From: CAIQOK01 sp043781315
GTDB taxonomy: Bacteria; Verrucomicrobiota; Verrucomicrobiia; Limisphaerales; CAIQOK01
Length of the DNA: 13,273 nt
Reading direction: 5' to 3'
Assembly (NCBI GenBank): GCA_043781315.1
Contig: JAYWBR010000295.1
Location: 1-13,273, forward strand
A program made the position numbers and the translations under genes. Position 1 is the stretch's first letter. Each line of letters opens with the position of its first letter. The notes below the pieces were generated by a model that had not been told where the DNA came from, did not search any database, and saw only the letters and a program-made list of their open reading frames with translations. Positions 1-5,923 of this stretch are shown here, in pieces.

Positions 1-56
1 AATTTGTGAGTGGTGTTTCATTCTGCCACTTGCCTTTCGATGACTTTCATCAATAA
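1..56 (+). other. possible 3' end of an upstream reading frame
   Basis: One + frame is open from base 3 and closes at TAA 54-56, giving a 17-residue tail ending FDDFHQ. The stop lies just before a terminator-like hairpin, which is the only reason to think it may be the end of a real gene. The tail does not resemble the C-terminus of L23 (RplW), the usual gene before rplB. An open stretch this short is expected by chance, so this is a weak call. Confidence 0.2.
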
Positions 57-64
57 CGACAGCC

Positions 65-91
65 AAAAAGCGCGGCGGCAGCCGGGTTTTT
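65..91. terminator. intrinsic-terminator-like hairpin, possibly bidirectional
   Basis: A GC-rich stem (CGGC at 73-76 pairs with GCCG at 81-84 across loop GGCA) is extended, after one G/G mismatch, by C71-G86, G70-T87 and A66-A69 with T88-T91. The A-run on the left and T-run on the right give a terminator shape on either strand. It sits upstream of the rplB promoter candidate and would insulate this cluster from whatever precedes it. Seen directly in sequence; function is inferred. Confidence 0.5.
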
Positions 92-108
92 GAAACAGTG
101 AAAATAAT

Positions 109-148
109 TTGAAAAAACTATTGCACACAAAAACTTGTTTGCTATTCT
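109..148 (+). promoter_or_regulatory. candidate sigma-70-type promoter for the rplB cluster
   Basis: TTGCAC (121-126) and TATTCT (143-148) are separated by 16 bp. The -10 is preceded by TG at 140-141, giving an extended -10 form (TGCTATTCT). The roughly 30 bases upstream of the -35 are A/T-rich with A-runs, as in UP elements of strong ribosomal promoters. Matches to consensus are partial (3/6 and 4/6), so the extended -10 and the A/T-rich upstream stretch carry the argument. Predicted transcription start is near 155, leaving a leader of about 120 nt before rplB. Confidence 0.45.
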
Positions 149-205
149 CTGCGCTCCGTTTGACCCGAACAAGTCGGCGGACAGCATTAACTGCGGAACC
201 GATAA

Positions 206-227
206 CTGATTTCCCGTCTGGGAACAG
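206..227 (+). promoter_or_regulatory. leader hairpin upstream of rplB
   Basis: TTCCC (211-215) pairs with GGGAA (220-224) across loop GTCT. After a two-base AT bulge the stem continues with CTG (206-208) pairing CAG (225-227), for eight pairs in all. It lies within the predicted untranslated leader. Ribosomal-protein leaders often carry autoregulatory structures; whether this one does is not visible from one sequence. A six-codon frame (ATG 233 to TAG 253, MALLFK) follows directly. Confidence 0.4.
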
Positions 228-277
228 GATTGATGGCTCTGCTCTTCAAGTAGCTGATTTGGTTTGTTTTTGATTTT

Positions 278-1132
278 ATGCCAGTAAAGACATTTAGACC
301 GCTGACGCCGTCCACGAGATATATCTCGTACGCGGACTTCAGCGACATCACGAAGTCCAAGCCTGAAAAGAGCTTGATCGAGATTCGCAAGCGCTCCGGC
401 GGCCGCAACCATTATGGGCGCGCCACGGCCCGCGGCATCGGCGGCGGTCACAAGCAGAAAATCCGCCTCATAGATTTCAAGCGCCAGAAGCACGGCATGG
501 AAGCCACCGTGGTCGGGATCGAATATGATCCGGGTCGTTCCGCGCGCATCGCGCTGCTGGAATACAAGGACGGCGAGAAGACTTACATCGTGTCCCCCAA
601 CGGTCTGGCCGTCGGCGCGAAGCTGATGAGCGGGCCGACCGCGCCGCCCGAACTGGGAAATTGTCTCCCGTTGAAATTGATCCCGATGGCGAGCGCGATT
701 CACAACATTGAAATCACTCCCGGCCGCGGCGCGCAGATGGTTCGCACTGCTGGCGGTTCTGCCACTTTGATGTCCCGTGATGAAGGCTACGCCCAGGTGC
801 GGCTGCCCTCCGGCGAAATCCGCCGTTTCCATGAAGAGTGCTGTGCGACGATGGGTCAGGTCGGCAACACCGAACACGAAAACGTGGTGCTCGGTAAGGC
901 GGGCCGCTCGCGGCATCGCGGCATCCGTCCGATTTCGCGCGGTGTGGCGCGCAACCCGGTGGATCATCCGAACGGCGGCGGTCAGGGCAAATCCAAAGGT
1001 GGCGGCGGCTGGCAGCAGCTCGTGTCCCCGTGGGGCTTTGTCGCCAAGGGCGGACGCACCCGCGACAAGAAGAAACTTTCCAACCGGTTTATTTTGGTGC
1101 GGCGCGATGGCCGGCCGATGAAGCACAAGTAA
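278..1132 (+). CDS. rplB: 50S ribosomal protein L2
   Basis: L2 is a primary 23S rRNA-binding protein of the large subunit, close to the peptidyl-transferase centre and needed for subunit association. The 284-residue product (E. coli has 273) shows the N-terminal OB-fold region with GGGHKQKIRLIDF (55-67), the SH3-like region, and the C-terminal NPVDHPNGGGQG loop (226-237) followed by SPWG (250-253). H230 matches the functionally important His229 of E. coli; the next usually conserved His is Asn232 here. The start is ATG in a GATTTTATG context without a Shine-Dalgarno site. It is the first gene of the run, with rplW absent upstream. Confidence 0.98.
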   Translation: MPVKTFRPLTPSTRYISYADFSDITKSKPEKSLIEIRKRSGGRNHYGRATARGIGGGHKQKIRLIDFKRQKHGMEATVVGIEYDPGRSARIALLEYKDGEKTYIVSPNGLAVGAKLMSGPTAPPELGNCLPLKLIPMASAIHNIEITPGRGAQMVRTAGGSATLMSRDEGYAQVRLPSGEIRRFHEECCATMGQVGNTEHENVVLGKAGRSRHRGIRPISRGVARNPVDHPNGGGQGKSKGGGGWQQLVSPWGFVAKGGRTRDKKKLSNRFILVRRDGRPMKHK

Positions 1133-1138
1133 GAATTT

Positions 1139-1420
1139 ATGGGTCGCTCAATTAAAAAAGGTCCGTTCATTGATGGACACCTCCTGGAAAAAATCCAGAA
1201 GGCCAAGGCCGCGAATCAGAAGACGCCGATCAAGACCTGGTCGCGCCGCTCGATGATCACGCCGGAATTCATCGGCCTGACGTTCACGGTTCACAACGGC
1301 AAGGTGTTCAACCCGGTGTTTGTCACGGAAAACATGGTCGGCCACCGGCTCGGGGAATTTTCCCTGACGCGCACGTTCAAGAAACACGGCGCACACACAG
1401 CCAAAGCGGAAGCGAAATAG
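1139..1420 (+). CDS. rpsS: 30S ribosomal protein S19
   Basis: S19 sits in the head of the small subunit, pairs with S13 and contacts the A-site finger of 23S rRNA. The 93-residue protein begins MGRSIKKGPFIDGHLLEKI and carries the typical core TWSRRSMITPEFIGLTF (33-49), then HNGKVFNPVFVTENMVGHRLGEF in the C-terminal half. Length is normal for the family; the last residues form a short Ala/Lys tail. The start is 6 nt after rplB, in a GAATTTATG context, so translation is likely coupled to rplB. Confidence 0.98.
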   Translation: MGRSIKKGPFIDGHLLEKIQKAKAANQKTPIKTWSRRSMITPEFIGLTFTVHNGKVFNPVFVTENMVGHRLGEFSLTRTFKKHGAHTAKAEAK

Positions 1421-1425
1421 TCTTT

Positions 1426-1758
1426 ATGCAAGTTCACGCCATTTTGAAAAATGTCCGCATGTCCGCGCAGAAAATGCGCGAGGTGGTGCGGCAGATCCAG
1501 GGGCTGCCCGCCATCCAGGCGCAGGCGGTGCTGGCCGTGGTGCCCCGCAAAGGCGCGCGGTTTGTCGCCAAGGTGCTGGACTCGGCCATCGCCAACGCGG
1601 TGAACAACAACCACGCCAAGGTGGAAAAGCTGATGGTCAAAGAAGCGGTCGCCGGCACTGCCACCACGATGCGGCGATTCACCCCCAAAGCGCGCGGTTC
1701 GGCTGGTCCGATCCTCAAGCGCAACTGCCACATTAAAATCACCGTTTCCGACGAATAA
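1426..1758 (+). CDS. rplV: 50S ribosomal protein L22
   Basis: L22 contacts all six domains of 23S rRNA, and its long beta-hairpin lines the peptide exit tunnel next to L4. The 110-residue protein (E. coli 110) has the globular start ILKNVRMSAQKMREVV and the tunnel hairpin with RRFTPKARGSAGPILKR (83-99), ending in the beta strand HIKITVSDE. No insertion or deletion in the hairpin, a site where macrolide-resistance changes arise in other bacteria, is apparent. It begins 5 nt after rpsS and ends 5 nt before rpsC. No Shine-Dalgarno site is seen (TAGTCTTTATG). Confidence 0.98.
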   Translation: MQVHAILKNVRMSAQKMREVVRQIQGLPAIQAQAVLAVVPRKGARFVAKVLDSAIANAVNNNHAKVEKLMVKEAVAGTATTMRRFTPKARGSAGPILKRNCHIKITVSDE

Positions 1759-1763
1759 CTAGT

Positions 1764-2435
1764 ATGGGCCAAAAAGTAAATCCAATCGGCTTTCGCGTCT
1801 CGGTCAACAAGGACTGGCGCTCCAAGTGGTATGCCGGCAAAAAAGAATTCGGCAAGCTGCTTACGGAAGACCGGATGATCCGGGACCTGCTGAAGAAGAA
1901 GCTTGAGGCCGCCTCGGTGCCGAAAATTTTGATCGAGCGTGCCGCGAGCCGCTGCCGCATCACGATTCTCACCGCCCGTCCCGGCGTGGTCATTGGCCGC
2001 AAGGGTTCGGAAATTGACAAGCTCAAGGAAGAGATGAGCAAGATGACCGGCAAGGAAGTCTATGTGGACATTGTCGAGATCAAGCAGCCGGAGATTGACG
2101 CGCAGCTCGTCGCGGAAAACATCGCGCTTCAGTTGGAACGCCGCGTTTCTTTCCGCCGCGCGATGAAGAAGGCTTTGGCCACGGCGAAAGATTTTGGCGC
2201 GGAAGGCATCAAGCTCCGTTGCGCCGGCCGTTTGGGCGGCGCGGAAATCGCCCGCGTGGAGCAGTATCACTGGGGTCGCGTTCCGCTGCACACGCTGCGT
2301 GCGAACATTGATTACGGTTTCGCCGAAGCCAAGACCATGTATGGCAAGCTCGGCATCAAGTGCTGGATTTGCAAAGGCGAGAACAAGCCGATGAAGAACC
2401 AGTCGGCGCCGGTTGAAGTCCCGATTGGGAAGTAA
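1764..2435 (+). CDS. rpsC: 30S ribosomal protein S3
   Basis: S3 lies at the mRNA entry channel with S4 and S5, which together form the ribosomal mRNA helicase. The 223-residue product starts MGQKVNPIGFRV, has a type II KH domain with the GxxG loop GRKG (78-81) in ARPGVVIGRKGSEI, and a C-terminal domain with LRCAGRLGGAEIARVE and LRANIDYGFAEA. It is slightly shorter than E. coli S3 (233) because the C-terminal tail is short. It starts 5 nt after rplV and is followed by a 20-nt gap to rplP. Confidence 0.98.
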   Translation: MGQKVNPIGFRVSVNKDWRSKWYAGKKEFGKLLTEDRMIRDLLKKKLEAASVPKILIERAASRCRITILTARPGVVIGRKGSEIDKLKEEMSKMTGKEVYVDIVEIKQPEIDAQLVAENIALQLERRVSFRRAMKKALATAKDFGAEGIKLRCAGRLGGAEIARVEQYHWGRVPLHTLRANIDYGFAEAKTMYGKLGIKCWICKGENKPMKNQSAPVEVPIGK

Positions 2436-2455
2436 TTTTCAGAAAGATTTTTGTT

Positions 2456-2878
2456 ATGCCAATGCAACCCGCAAGAGTGAAGTTCCGCAAGATGCACCGC
2501 GGCAGCCGTACCGGGCTGGCCTATCGCGGCAGCACGGTGGCCTTCGGCGAATATGGTTTGATGGCGCTGGAGCGCTGCTGGATGGACACGAAGCAGATTG
2601 AAGCGGCCCGCGTCGCGGTGGCCCGCAACATGAAGCGTCACGGCAAAATGTGGATCCGCATTTTCCCGCAGAAGTCCTACACGAAGAAGCCGCTTGAAAC
2701 GCGGATGGGCAAGGGCAAGGGACCGCTCGAATCCTGGGTGGCCGTCGTGCGGCCGGCAAATATTTTGATCGAAGTGGACGGTGTGACCGAAGCGGTGGCC
2801 CGTGAGTCATTGCGGCTGGCGGCGACGAAACTGCCGATTGCGACCAAGTTCATCACGCGTCACCGCAGCAAGAGCTAA
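2456..2878 (+). CDS. rplP: 50S ribosomal protein L16
   Basis: L16 organises the A-site and the central protuberance side of the peptidyl-transferase centre. The 140-residue protein carries the family core KMHRGSRTGLAYRGSTVAFG (12-31) and RMGKGKGPLESWVAVV (83-98). Arg83 corresponds to E. coli Arg81, the residue hydroxylated by YcfD in some bacteria, and GKGKG 85-89 follows. Length is normal (E. coli 136). The start ATG lies after AGAAAGATTTTTGTT; the purine run is about 13 nt away, too far for a good Shine-Dalgarno interaction. Confidence 0.98.
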   Translation: MPMQPARVKFRKMHRGSRTGLAYRGSTVAFGEYGLMALERCWMDTKQIEAARVAVARNMKRHGKMWIRIFPQKSYTKKPLETRMGKGKGPLESWVAVVRPANILIEVDGVTEAVARESLRLAATKLPIATKFITRHRSKS

Positions 2879-2882
2879 TTTT

Positions 2883-3080
2883 ATGAAGATGTCGGAATTG
2901 AAAGACATGACCCAGGTGGAGTTGGCGGCGAAAGGCCGCGATTTGCGCCAGGAAGTATTTAACCTGCGTTTGCAGCAGGCCAGCGCCCAGTTGGAAAAGC
3001 CGGCGCGGCTGCGGACCATCCGCAAAGACATCGCGCGGCTCGAAACGCGACTGTCCCAACTGCGCAACAAAGCGGCTTAA
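2883..3080 (+). CDS. rpmC: 50S ribosomal protein L29
   Basis: L29 is a small two-helix protein near the exit tunnel that, with L23, forms the docking site for trigger factor and SRP. The 65-residue product starts MKMSELKDMTQVELAAKGR and contains the signature FNLRLQQASAQLEKPARLR followed by the second helix with RKDIARLETRLSQLRNK. The frame is open further upstream to 2802, but that would overlap rplP. ATG 2883 leaves a 4-nt gap and has the AATTTTATG context shared by many genes here; ATG 2889 is a second option. Confidence 0.97.
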   Translation: MKMSELKDMTQVELAAKGRDLRQEVFNLRLQQASAQLEKPARLRTIRKDIARLETRLSQLRNKAA

Positions 3081-3088
3081 TCATTTGT

Positions 3089-3391
3089 ATGGCTGAAGAA
3101 ACCAAAAATATTGCGGTAGATCGCGGCGTCCGCAAGGAACGCGTCGGCGAAGTCGTCTCCAACAAGATGACCAAGACCATTGTGGTGCGCGTCCAACGGC
3201 GCTTCCCGCATCCGAAATTCAAGAAGGTCGTGACCGGCTACGCCAAGTTTTACGCCCACGACGAAAAGAACGATGCGAAGATCGGCGACACCGTCCGCAT
3301 TGAAGAAACCCGCCCGCTGTCGAAGCTGAAACGCTGGCGGCTGGTGCAGGTTGTGGAACGCAGCTCCGGGGTGACGCCGGTGGCCGCTTAA
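3089..3391 (+). CDS. rpsQ: 30S ribosomal protein S17
   Basis: S17 is an OB-fold primary binder of the 5' domain of 16S rRNA. The 100-residue protein has the strand VGEVVSNKMTKTIVVRVQRR (19-38), the loop FPHPKFKKVV, and the family signature GDTVRIEETRPLSKLKRW (66-83). It is a little longer than E. coli S17 (84), with an acidic N-terminal lead of about 15 residues beginning MAEETKNIAV and a short tail ending TPVAA. It follows rpmC by 8 nt. The first 13 bases after the first base of the start codon are shared with rpsE. Confidence 0.98.
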   Translation: MAEETKNIAVDRGVRKERVGEVVSNKMTKTIVVRVQRRFPHPKFKKVVTGYAKFYAHDEKNDAKIGDTVRIEETRPLSKLKRWRLVQVVERSSGVTPVAA

Positions 3392-3401
3392 TTAAAATTT
3401 T

Positions 3402-3767
3402 ATGCTGCAAATTCGCTCAAGTTTGGATGTGGCCGACAACACGGGTGCCAAGGTGGCTTGGACCATCGGTGTGCTGGGCAAGAACCAGCGGTATGCCCAC
3501 GTCGGTGATGTGGTCAAGGTTCACATCAAGGAAGCCACGCCCGATGGCACAATCAAAAAGGGCGAGGTTTGCGACGCCGTGATCGTGCGGACCCGGCAGA
3601 TCATCGGCCGCACGGACGGATCGTATGTGCGGTTCGACCGCAACGCCTGCGTGATCATTGACAAAGAATTGAACCCGCGCGGCACCCGCATCTTCGGACC
3701 GGTGGCCCGCGAGTTGCGCGAGAAGAAGTTCATGAAGATTATTTCGCTCGCGCCGGAAGTGATTTGA
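3402..3767 (+). CDS. rplN: 50S ribosomal protein L14
   Basis: L14 is a beta-barrel protein on the subunit interface; it forms intersubunit bridges and is the docking site of the silencing factor RsfS. The 121-residue product (E. coli 123) shows DVADNTGAKVAW (9-20), GDVVKVHIKEATPDGTIKKG, FDRNACVIIDKE (78-89) and RIFGPVARELREKKFMKI (97-114). All conserved blocks are present. The protein begins MLQIRSS, lacking one residue found in the common MIQxxT start. The start has an AATTTTATG context, 10 nt after rpsQ. Confidence 0.98.
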   Translation: MLQIRSSLDVADNTGAKVAWTIGVLGKNQRYAHVGDVVKVHIKEATPDGTIKKGEVCDAVIVRTRQIIGRTDGSYVRFDRNACVIIDKELNPRGTRIFGPVARELREKKFMKIISLAPEVI

Positions 3768-3770
3768 ATT

Positions 3771-4049
3771 ATGGCAAAATTTCATGTGAAAAAGGGTGAC
3801 GAGGTGGTGATTCTAGCCGGTGCCGAAAAAGGCAAGCGCGGCAAGCTCATCAACGTGGACACCAAGAGTGGCCGGGTGGTCGTGGAAGGTTTGAAAATGA
3901 TCAAGCGCCACACCCGCAAAAGCCAACAGCATCCGCAGGGTGCGATTGTCGAACGCGAAGGCACCATTCATGGTTCCAACGTGATGGCGGCGGAAAAATT
4001 TGATGCCCGCGCGGCCAAGCGCGGCGCGGCGGCCCCGGCCAAAGTATAA
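3771..4049 (+). CDS. rplX: 50S ribosomal protein L24
   Basis: L24 is an assembly-initiator protein that binds the 5' end of 23S rRNA. The 92-residue protein has the KOW motif at about 6-29 (VKKGDEVVILAGAEKGKRG) and the downstream block VVEGLKMIKRHTRKSQQHPQ. It is short compared with the usual 100-105 residues, lacking much of the C-terminal extension and ending in an Ala/Lys tail. The start is only 3 nt after the rplN stop (TGAATTATG). A 38-nt gap with a hairpin follows before rplE. Confidence 0.97.
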   Translation: MAKFHVKKGDEVVILAGAEKGKRGKLINVDTKSGRVVVEGLKMIKRHTRKSQQHPQGAIVEREGTIHGSNVMAAEKFDARAAKRGAAAPAKV

Positions 4050-4059
4050 CGATTGAACC

Positions 4060-4079
4060 GTCACGGCCAAATCCGTGAC
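4060..4079 (+). promoter_or_regulatory. perfect 7-bp hairpin 8 nt upstream of the rplE start
   Basis: GTCACGG (4060-4066) and CCGTGAC (4073-4079) form a perfect stem around a 6-nt loop, CCAAAT. The stem base is 8 nt from the rplE ATG, joined by CC plus an A-run. There is no T-tract after it, so it is not an intrinsic terminator on this strand. A near copy with the same geometry lies before rplR. In E. coli the rplX-rplE junction is where S8 represses the spc operon; this hairpin lacks an obvious S8-type internal loop, so that role is only a possibility. Confidence 0.7.
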
Positions 4080-4087
4080 CCAAAAAA

Positions 4088-4672
4088 ATGAAAGCCAGAC
4101 TTTACGAAAAATACGTCAAAGAAGTAGCCCCGGCCCTCAAGGCCAAGCACAACTACTCGAACGTCCACCTAATCCCGAAATTTGAAAAGATCGTGATCAA
4201 CATGGGCGTGAGCGCGTCGCTCGAAAAGAGCGCGATTGACGACGCCGCCAAAGATTTGACCCAGATCACCGGCCGCAAGCCGGCGACCAGCAAGTCCCGC
4301 CACAGCATCGCGAACTTCAAGTTGCGCGAAGGCCAGGTGATCGGCTGCCGGGTCACGCTGCGGCGCGATGAGATGTATGAATTTTTCGACCGCATGGTCG
4401 CGGCGGCGCTGCCCCGTATTCGTGACTTCCGTGGTCTGTCGCCGCGCAAGTTTGACGGCCGTGGCAACTACACGTTCGGCATCGCGGATCAGACGATTTT
4501 TCCCGAGATCGAACTGGACAAGATCAAGCGCACGCAGGGCATGGACGTGACAATTGTCACCACGGCCAAGACGGATGCCGAGGCGCTGGACTTGTTGAAG
4601 CTGATGGGCCTGCCGCTGGCGGAAGCCAAAGTGGTGGAAGTGAAAGCCGAAGCGAAACCCGAAGTTAAATAA
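4088..4672 (+). CDS. rplE: 50S ribosomal protein L5
   Basis: L5 binds 5S rRNA with L18 and forms the central protuberance, contacting S13 and P-site tRNA. The 194-residue protein shows HLIPKFEKIVINMGVS (27-42), the block RKPATSKSRHSIANFKLREG, GCRVTLRRDEMYEFFDR and RDFRGLSPRKFDGRGNYTFG. The family's usual length is about 179-180; the excess is a C-terminal tail rich in Glu, Ala and Lys. The ATG follows an A-run, with no Shine-Dalgarno site and a hairpin 8 nt upstream, unlike the tightly coupled genes around it. Confidence 0.98.
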   Translation: MKARLYEKYVKEVAPALKAKHNYSNVHLIPKFEKIVINMGVSASLEKSAIDDAAKDLTQITGRKPATSKSRHSIANFKLREGQVIGCRVTLRRDEMYEFFDRMVAAALPRIRDFRGLSPRKFDGRGNYTFGIADQTIFPEIELDKIKRTQGMDVTIVTTAKTDAEALDLLKLMGLPLAEAKVVEVKAEAKPEVK

Positions 4673-4676
4673 TTTT

Positions 4677-4946
4677 ATGGCCAAGAAATCCTGGTTGGAA
4701 CGCAATAAGAAGAAGCAGGAAACGGTGAAGAAGTACGCCGCGATCCGGGCTGAACTCAAGGCCAAGCACGATTACGCCGGTCTGTCGAAGCTGCCGCGCA
4801 ACGCCAGCCCGACCCGCGTGGTCAACCGCTGCTCGATGAGCGGCCGCCGTCACGGTTATCTGCGCAAATTCGCCTGTTCGCGCATGACCTTCCGCGAAGG
4901 GGCGTTGAACGGACTGATTCCCGGTGTGACCAAAGCAAGCTGGTAA
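4677..4946 (+). CDS. rpsN: 30S ribosomal protein S14, zinc-independent type
   Basis: S14 is a small-subunit head protein that contacts S3, S10 and S19. The 89-residue product begins MAKKSWLERNKKKQ and contains LSKLPRNASPTRVVNRC, SGRRHGYLRKFACSR and the terminal IPGVTKASW. Of the four Cys of zinc-binding S14 only one position is kept (C52); C67 falls one residue off the pattern, so this is a C-minus form. Its length matches the short zinc-free class (as in the B. subtilis paralogue), not the 61-residue zinc form or the 101-residue E. coli form. The start has an AATTTTATG context, 4 nt after rplE. Confidence 0.97.
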   Translation: MAKKSWLERNKKKQETVKKYAAIRAELKAKHDYAGLSKLPRNASPTRVVNRCSMSGRRHGYLRKFACSRMTFREGALNGLIPGVTKASW

Positions 4947-4950
4947 TAAT

Positions 4951-5337
4951 ATGATTGACCCGATTTCTGACATGTTGACGCGGATCCGCAACGGCCAGCA
5001 GGCCCTGTTGCCGGCCGTCGTAATGCCGCACTCCAAAATCAAGGAGAGCATCGCCCACATCCTGAAGAAGGAAGGTTACGTGAGCGACGTGACGGTGGAA
5101 GGCAAGCTGCCCAAAAAACTCACGCTTAAGCTCAAGTATCAGGGCAAGAAGGGTGTGGTCGAAGGCCTCAAGCGCATCAGCTCCCCGGGCCTGCGCAACT
5201 ACGTCGGCGCGACGGAAATTCCGCGCGTCCTCGGCGGTCTCGGTATTTCCATCCTGTCCACGCCTGAAGGCGTGATGTCGGGAACGCAGGCCAAGAAGAA
5301 AAATCTCGGCGGTGAAGTGCTCTGTTACGTCTGGTAA
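4951..5337 (+). CDS. rpsH: 30S ribosomal protein S8
   Basis: S8 is a primary 16S rRNA central-domain binder and, in E. coli, the translational repressor of the spc operon. The 128-residue protein starts DPISDMLTRIRNGQQA and ends with the RNA-binding signature GISILSTPEGVMSG (102-115) followed by GGEVLCYVW. Glu replaces the Lys most often found in the STxKGV motif. Length is normal (E. coli 130). It is separated from rpsN by only TAAT, so the two are probably translationally coupled. Confidence 0.98.
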   Translation: MIDPISDMLTRIRNGQQALLPAVVMPHSKIKESIAHILKKEGYVSDVTVEGKLPKKLTLKLKYQGKKGVVEGLKRISSPGLRNYVGATEIPRVLGGLGISILSTPEGVMSGTQAKKKNLGGEVLCYVW

Positions 5338-5349
5338 GAATTTTTTGTT

Positions 5350-5886
5350 ATGTCGCGAATTGGAAAACAACCGATAGCCGTTCCGCCCAAAGTCAAGGTG
5401 GAGGTCAAGGGCCAGCAGGTGCTGGTCGAAGGCCCGAAGGGCAAACTCAATTTCAACCTGCCGGCCCGTACGAGCATGAAGGTGGAGGGCGGCAATATTA
5501 TCGTCAGCCGCGCCGGCGATGACGCGCAGTCGAAGGCCTTGCACGGCCTGAGCCGCGCGCTCATCAACAACATGGTCAAGGGCGTGAGCGAAGGCTTCGT
5601 CAAGAAGCTGGAAATTCAGGGCGTCGGTTTCAAGGCGTCGGTCGTCGGCAAGGTTGTGAACCTGAGCCTCGGCTATTCGCACCCGATCAATTACGACATT
5701 CCGGAACAGATCAAAGTCACGGTGGAAGAAAACACCAAACTGACGATTGAAGGACCGGATCGCCAGGTCGTCGGCCGCGTCGCCGCCGAAATCCGCGCCT
5801 ACTATCCGCCGGAACCCTACAAGGGCAAGGGCGTCCGTTACGCCGGTGAACACGTCGTCCGCAAGGAAGGCAAGACCGTCCAATAA
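5350..5886 (+). CDS. rplF: 50S ribosomal protein L6
   Basis: L6 sits near the sarcin-ricin loop and the factor-binding stalk base. The 178-residue product (E. coli 177) begins MSRIGKQPIAVPPKVKVEV and has two homologous L6 domains. The second ends in the signature YYPPEPYKGKGVRYAGE (155-171). The block GFVKKLEIQGVGFKASVVG in mid-protein is typical. It starts after GAATTTTTTGTT, 12 nt downstream of rpsH, and is followed by a 37-nt gap with a hairpin. Confidence 0.98.
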   Translation: MSRIGKQPIAVPPKVKVEVKGQQVLVEGPKGKLNFNLPARTSMKVEGGNIIVSRAGDDAQSKALHGLSRALINNMVKGVSEGFVKKLEIQGVGFKASVVGKVVNLSLGYSHPINYDIPEQIKVTVEENTKLTIEGPDRQVVGRVAAEIRAYYPPEPYKGKGVRYAGEHVVRKEGKTVQ

Positions 5887-5895
5887 CAATTAGCT

Positions 5896-5915
5896 GCCAC
5901 GGCAAAAACCGTGGC
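5896..5915 (+). promoter_or_regulatory. perfect 7-bp hairpin 8 nt upstream of the rplR start
   Basis: GCCACGG (5896-5902) and CCGTGGC (5909-5915) pair perfectly around loop CAAAAA (6 nt), and the rplR ATG begins after exactly 8 further nt. Stem length, loop length and distance to the start are the same as in the hairpin before rplE. The two stems differ by one compensatory change (T-A to C-G at the second pair), which supports selection for pairing or descent from a common element. There is no T-tract, so termination is unlikely. Confidence 0.7.
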
Positions 5916-5923
5916 GCATCAAA

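Noticed and set aside
1..277. Remnant of rplW before rplB
   Set aside because: No frame in this stretch shows L23 features; the only open + frame is a short tail that ends at base 56.
50..1126. Minus-strand open frame (358 codons) opposite rplB and its leader
   Set aside because: It is antisense to L2 and the leader, with the same shadow composition and no family resemblance. Other long minus frames (for example 1434-2291, 10425-11030, 11877-12497) were rejected for the same reason.
2802..2882. Upstream start for rpmC inside rplP
   Set aside because: It would add 27 residues unlike L29 and overlap the L16 coding sequence. ATG 2883 has the local AATTTTATG start context.
4060..4079. Intrinsic terminator between rplX and rplE (and likewise 5896-5915 between rplF and rplR)
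   Set aside because: The hairpins are followed by A-rich sequence and a start codon 8 nt later, with no T-tract, and the operon continues with essential genes.
4822..5889. Long open frame on the minus strand (355 codons) opposite rpsN, rpsH and rplF
   Set aside because: It lies antisense to three clearly conserved ribosomal protein genes. Its translation is His/Asp/Leu/Arg-rich without recognisable motifs, as expected from the complement of GC-rich coding DNA.
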